This document shows, one piece after another, positions 60,735-64,000 of a stretch of 64,000 nt of DNA. The stretch spans positions 310,001-374,000 of the forward strand of contig JADFUC010002331.1 of NCBI GenBank assembly GCA_019722365.1, written 5' to 3'. This DNA comes from Lithospermum erythrorhizon. Its lineage: Eukaryota; Streptophyta; Magnoliopsida; Boraginales; Boraginaceae. Numbering within the stretch: position 1 is the first letter of the stretch; each line of letters starts with the position of its first letter. The notes beneath the pieces are model-generated. The model worked only from the letters and a program-made list of their open reading frames with translations, was not told the DNA's origin and ran no database searches. The position numbers and the translations under genes are program-made.

Positions 60735-62601
60735 ATTCATGTTATGAGTAGTGCCATTTATTTTCCTTCTTGTTTCTAATTGGAATTATATCTCAATGTT
60801 TTATTTGAAATTATGTAACATTTTAATTTGTTACAAAAGTTTACCCTTTGTTGTAACAACATATTCAATCTCCGGAAGTCTTGTGTAATAATTATAATTT
60901 GTGTTTCATCATTATTTTGGTCCAGTACTCAATCATCTTGATCATCCTCAAACTTAAAAAACAAAAAAATGTTTAACCATCTCAATAATTAGTTAACTAT
61001 TGTTTGATTAGAGCGTGATAAATAGCCCGTCACTTCCAATGGGATATGTAGTCATTCTAGTGTCTCGAGTTTGATGCACACTTGATACCTAAATTTGATA
61101 CCCCGGAATACGGAGTAACTAATTAACCATTAACCAATAAGATATTGAACTTAAAGATCAAACTTGAATTCCCTATTTCCATGTCTATTACCACTTACCA
61201 CCATGTTAAAGCATCTAATTAAGGGTGTGGATAGGTCGGGTTGGATGAGTTTGAAGAATATCTAACCTCAACTTAATAAATTTCGGATTGATAAAATTAA
61301 ACCAAAACCCGTTCATCCCAATGTCTTGGGTCCTCAAATTTTCAGGTTGGGTTGATCGTAGGTCGAGTTTTAAATACCAGGTGGCACATGAAAAAAAATT
61401 AAAGAAAAAACTTATAAATCTAGATGAGCCAAATAATGTAGGCTTACAAAATTTTAAAGTTAAAGGTAAATGCTCAACCAATTTATTTTTTAAGTGTATA
61501 ATAATATCTTAGTACATATTCCCTTATTTCTATGAAGATCGTCTTCTTTTACTCTTTTTCATTTTCCATAACTTGTTTTATGGGAATTATTGTTTGATCA
61601 TATTTAAGTCAAATGTTTAAGCTCATAAGTCGAAACCATTTCAAATGCCCTAAACCATATGGCTTTTGTATTCATAATTCGTTTTTTGATTGGATAAACC
61701 ATATACATACTCCCTCCGTGCACAACGCTATTATTGATATAATTAATTTCACACGTATGGATAATCATGATGTGCAGTTTAACCACAGTTAATAGATGAA
61801 ATAATCATCAAGGGAATATTGCAAGTTACACCACGTGCACTATAACCACAGTTATGACCTCAAGAGTTAATCCAAACTCAAAGTTAACACACTAAGCCGT
61901 TCGTTAATTTATCTGTTATTCGGTTCGTTAAACCCAGATCCAAACTTATCCGATTTATAATTCGAATCAATTATGATTCGTTTCCTCTGAATTAAAATTC
62001 GGTTGAAGTGATCAAATCGAAATTCGCCCGGTAAACTTATATATATATTTTTTAATGAATTTTATTCCGTTCTTTTTTTCTTTATATTCTCTTTTTTTCT
62101 TTATATTCTTTAGAGTCTTAGTATCTATTTCAAGTACGTTCGAATGACTTTTGAATTTTTTAAGAATTTTATTCGGTTCTTTTTCTGTTTATATTCTTTC
62201 GAGTACAAGTAAAACATCATTCTCGATTTCAAAATGAATCTATTTTCAAATCAATTTGATTCTATTTTTCTCCTGACTGTCATCTCGAATTAATTAAGCC
62301 TTCTTAATTCCATAAATTAGCAAAAAAGTAAGAAAGAAAAACGACAAACAACAAAAAATACAATGAATTCTCTCTCCCATTTTCCTTCTGGCATTCACCT
62401 TTCTTGTCTCCTCTTCAATTTCAATTTCATATGTTAATTAACTCTAATTCTTACAAAAAAATCAAAATGGTAATAACTCTACTCCTCCTTATTCCTCAAC
62501 ACTCTCCTATATAATTAAACACTCTCCCTTCTCGTTTCCTCTCTATTCACTTACCTTGTTCCCATTTATTTGTCCACTTTCAATTTTCCCACTTAGCTTC
62601 A
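60735..62601. other. Intergenic region between the BAHD gene and the last gene
   Basis: 3' UTR of the BAHD gene, then AT-rich DNA. At about 61,213-61,380 there are GGTCGGGTTGGATGAG / GGTTGGGTTGATCG runs of the hAT-like kind. ATACTCCCTCCGTGCAC at about 61,710 is another Stowaway-type end. A TATA-like CTATATAATTAAAC at 62,508-62,521 lies ~85 bp before the next ATG and is likely its promoter. Confidence 0.5.
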
Positions 62602-62953
62602 ATGATTTCTCACACATTCATACGAAGAATCTGTAAAACTATTGCGGCTTCTTCGTTGCTGATTCTCACTTTAATCACGGTTTTACGTTATTCATGTGTT
62701 ACAGGTACTCTATATATAATTATTATTCAATATACAAAAACAAAAATATATTATTGCTACTATATAATGTATTATTCAATATACAAAAACAAAAATATGA
62801 AGTATATTACTGCTACTATATAATGTACGGAGTATTATTCGTTATTATTCAATGTTAATAATGTTTTATTTATTTATTGATTTTTAGGGAGTGATTGCAT
62901 GGAGTCAAATGGAGGTGAATCTTCAGCATTGTATAGGAAGCTGCTGCTTCAAG
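62602..62953 (+). CDS. 5' part of an unrecognised gene with N-terminal hydrophobic segment
   Basis: Exon 1 (62602-62704) starts MISHTFIRRICKTIAASSLL and continues ILTLITVLRYSCVTG. Exon 2 (62888-62953, after TTTTTAG) gives SDCMESNGGESSALYRKLLL and ends with donor AAG|GTGAGA. The basic start followed by ~18 hydrophobic residues looks like a signal peptide or signal anchor, so the product probably enters the secretory pathway. A pyrimidine-rich leader and a TATA box upstream support a real start. I do not recognise the family from these ~56 residues. The gene continues past the window; no later exon was found before 64,000. Confidence 0.6.
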
Positions 62954-64000
62954 GTGAGATTTCAAAATAATTGTCCATTTTTATTTAGTTTTGATTGATT
63001 ATTTTGAATTTTGATTGAAGTAAGGCTGAAAAAGCAAACTGGATATTGCACCGCTCCAGGTTGATGTTTAATTGCCAGATTGTACGAACTGAGGATGTGT
63101 TGTTTGCTAAAAAAAATAATACTCGTTTAATTATCAAATTATTTTAAAAAACTTATCATAAATTTTGTATTTATTATAGAATAATAATGTTTAAAGTTTT
63201 ATTTCGATATTCAAAAATTTAAATTATTTTGGATGGTATTGAGTAGTGAATAAAGTCTCGTTTGTAGGTGTGATGTTTTTATGAAACTATTTTCAACGAA
63301 TCTATTGATATAAATTTTATATTTATTAGAATAATGACATTTAAAACTCTTTCGATATTTAAAAACTTAAATTATTTTGGATGGTATCGAGTAGTGAATA
63401 AAGTCTCGTTTGTAGGTGTGTTGTTTGTGTACGATTTCTGGTATCTCTGTTGTGTATGTTTCTTGTGCTGGTGGCGGACGTCAGTACTTTTTTTGTCTTT
63501 TCTATCATCAACAGTTGAAGTGAAAACTCTCCTCTTGATTTTGGCTTTTCTTCACTAATGTTAAATGTATTTGATTGGAAAATTAATGGTGAAGTTGTGT
63601 GATTGTGATTTGATTTATTTGAATAAGTTAATAATCTATGTGATTTTTGTCAAATTGTTTGTTTATTTAATATTATGACTATTATGATTTATTTGAATAA
63701 GTTAATAATCGATGATTTTTGTGTTTAAGCTTTTCTATGAATGATTTTTATTTTGGCAAATTATCTTCTTAAATTATAATTACTTCCAAAATTAAAATTA
63801 TTGATAATTTCGATTTTTGTTTTGACAAATTATCTCGTTCAATTATAATTACTTTTAAAATCAAAATCATCGATGTTTTCGATTTTGTGTTTATCGAATA
63901 TTTTCATTTTGTTAAATTATCTCTTAAATTAACTTTATGCATTTGTTTTGACTGTTGTACAAGTATTACTTCTAGCCTTCTGTATAATGTTATAGACACT
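62954..64000 (+). other. Intron of the last gene, with tandem duplications
   Basis: AT-rich sequence to the window end. Two near-identical units of about 126 bp occur with a 148 bp period (about 63,155-63,280 and 63,303-63,428; shared core ATTATTTTGGATGGTAT, then GAGTAGTGAATAAAGTCTCG). A second duplication with ~78 bp period (GATTTATTTGAATAAGTTAA) follows at about 63,610 and 63,688. No exon identified. Confidence 0.6.

Noticed and set aside
61288..61512. Pair of overlapping sense and antisense open frames
   Set aside because: Both overlap a hAT-like GGGTTGG-rich repeat segment; no coding signature.

Overview
The window is eudicot nuclear DNA, possibly from an asterid. The evidence is intron-rich genes with GT-AG splice sites, AT-rich intergenic DNA, Stowaway-type MITEs with CTCCCTC ends, tRNA-derived SINEs, Ty1/copia LTR elements, and proteins from plant-only families. 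No organellar, bacterial or viral genes and no CRISPR arrays were seen.

Layout. (1) 1.5-8.5 kb, plus: a BAH + TFIIS N-terminal (LW) domain protein of the SUO type, a GW-repeat factor linked to microRNA translational repression in Arabidopsis. It has a five-copy ~122 bp repeat upstream of its start and a corrupted stretch inside the LW domain. (2) 9.0-15.6 kb, minus: a complete 14-exon CBSCBSPB-type gene (four CBS domains, PB1 domain, C-terminal hydrophobic segment), convergent with gene 1. (3) 15.7-20.4 kb: intergenic, with a Stowaway MITE, an AT-rich repeat tract, a hAT-like element and a SINE. (4) 20.4-28.3 kb, plus: a 13-exon WD40 gene like DCAF4 (DDB1-CUL4 substrate receptor), divergent from gene 2. 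(5) 28.3-34.2 kb: intergenic, with an AAT-rich microsatellite and MITEs. (6) 34.2-36.2 kb, minus: a HIPP metallochaperone gene that has apparently lost the front half of its second HMA domain. (7) 38.7-39.6 kb, plus: a short HVA22e-like gene with an ABRE/G-box next to its TATA box. (8) 41.4-42.3 kb: a solo LTR with near-perfect target-site duplications. (9) 44.0-56.1 kb: a composite, badly decayed or poorly assembled Ty1/copia element with three LTR copies and two copies of an AT-rich block. (10) 57.3 kb: a SINE with a 17 bp target-site duplication. (11) 58.7-60.7 kb, plus: a BAHD acyltransferase closely resembling omega-hydroxyacid feruloyl transferase (suberin/cutin). (12) 62.6 kb to the end: the first two exons of an unrecognised gene with an N-terminal hydrophobic segment.

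The genes belong to unrelated processes (microRNA repression, CBS sensing, ubiquitin ligase targeting, metal binding, ABA/stress membrane trafficking, suberin synthesis). I see no gene cluster or operon-like unit and no convincing new defence or mobile system. The most unusual structures are the composite copia locus with its ~30 bp hairpin-forming modules, the truncated HIPP, and patches of dense small indels, at 4.15-4.35 kb and across 44-56 kb, that may be assembly error. Exon boundaries were assigned by eye from splice signals and recalled family sequence, so they are predictions. Nothing was checked by alignment or database search.
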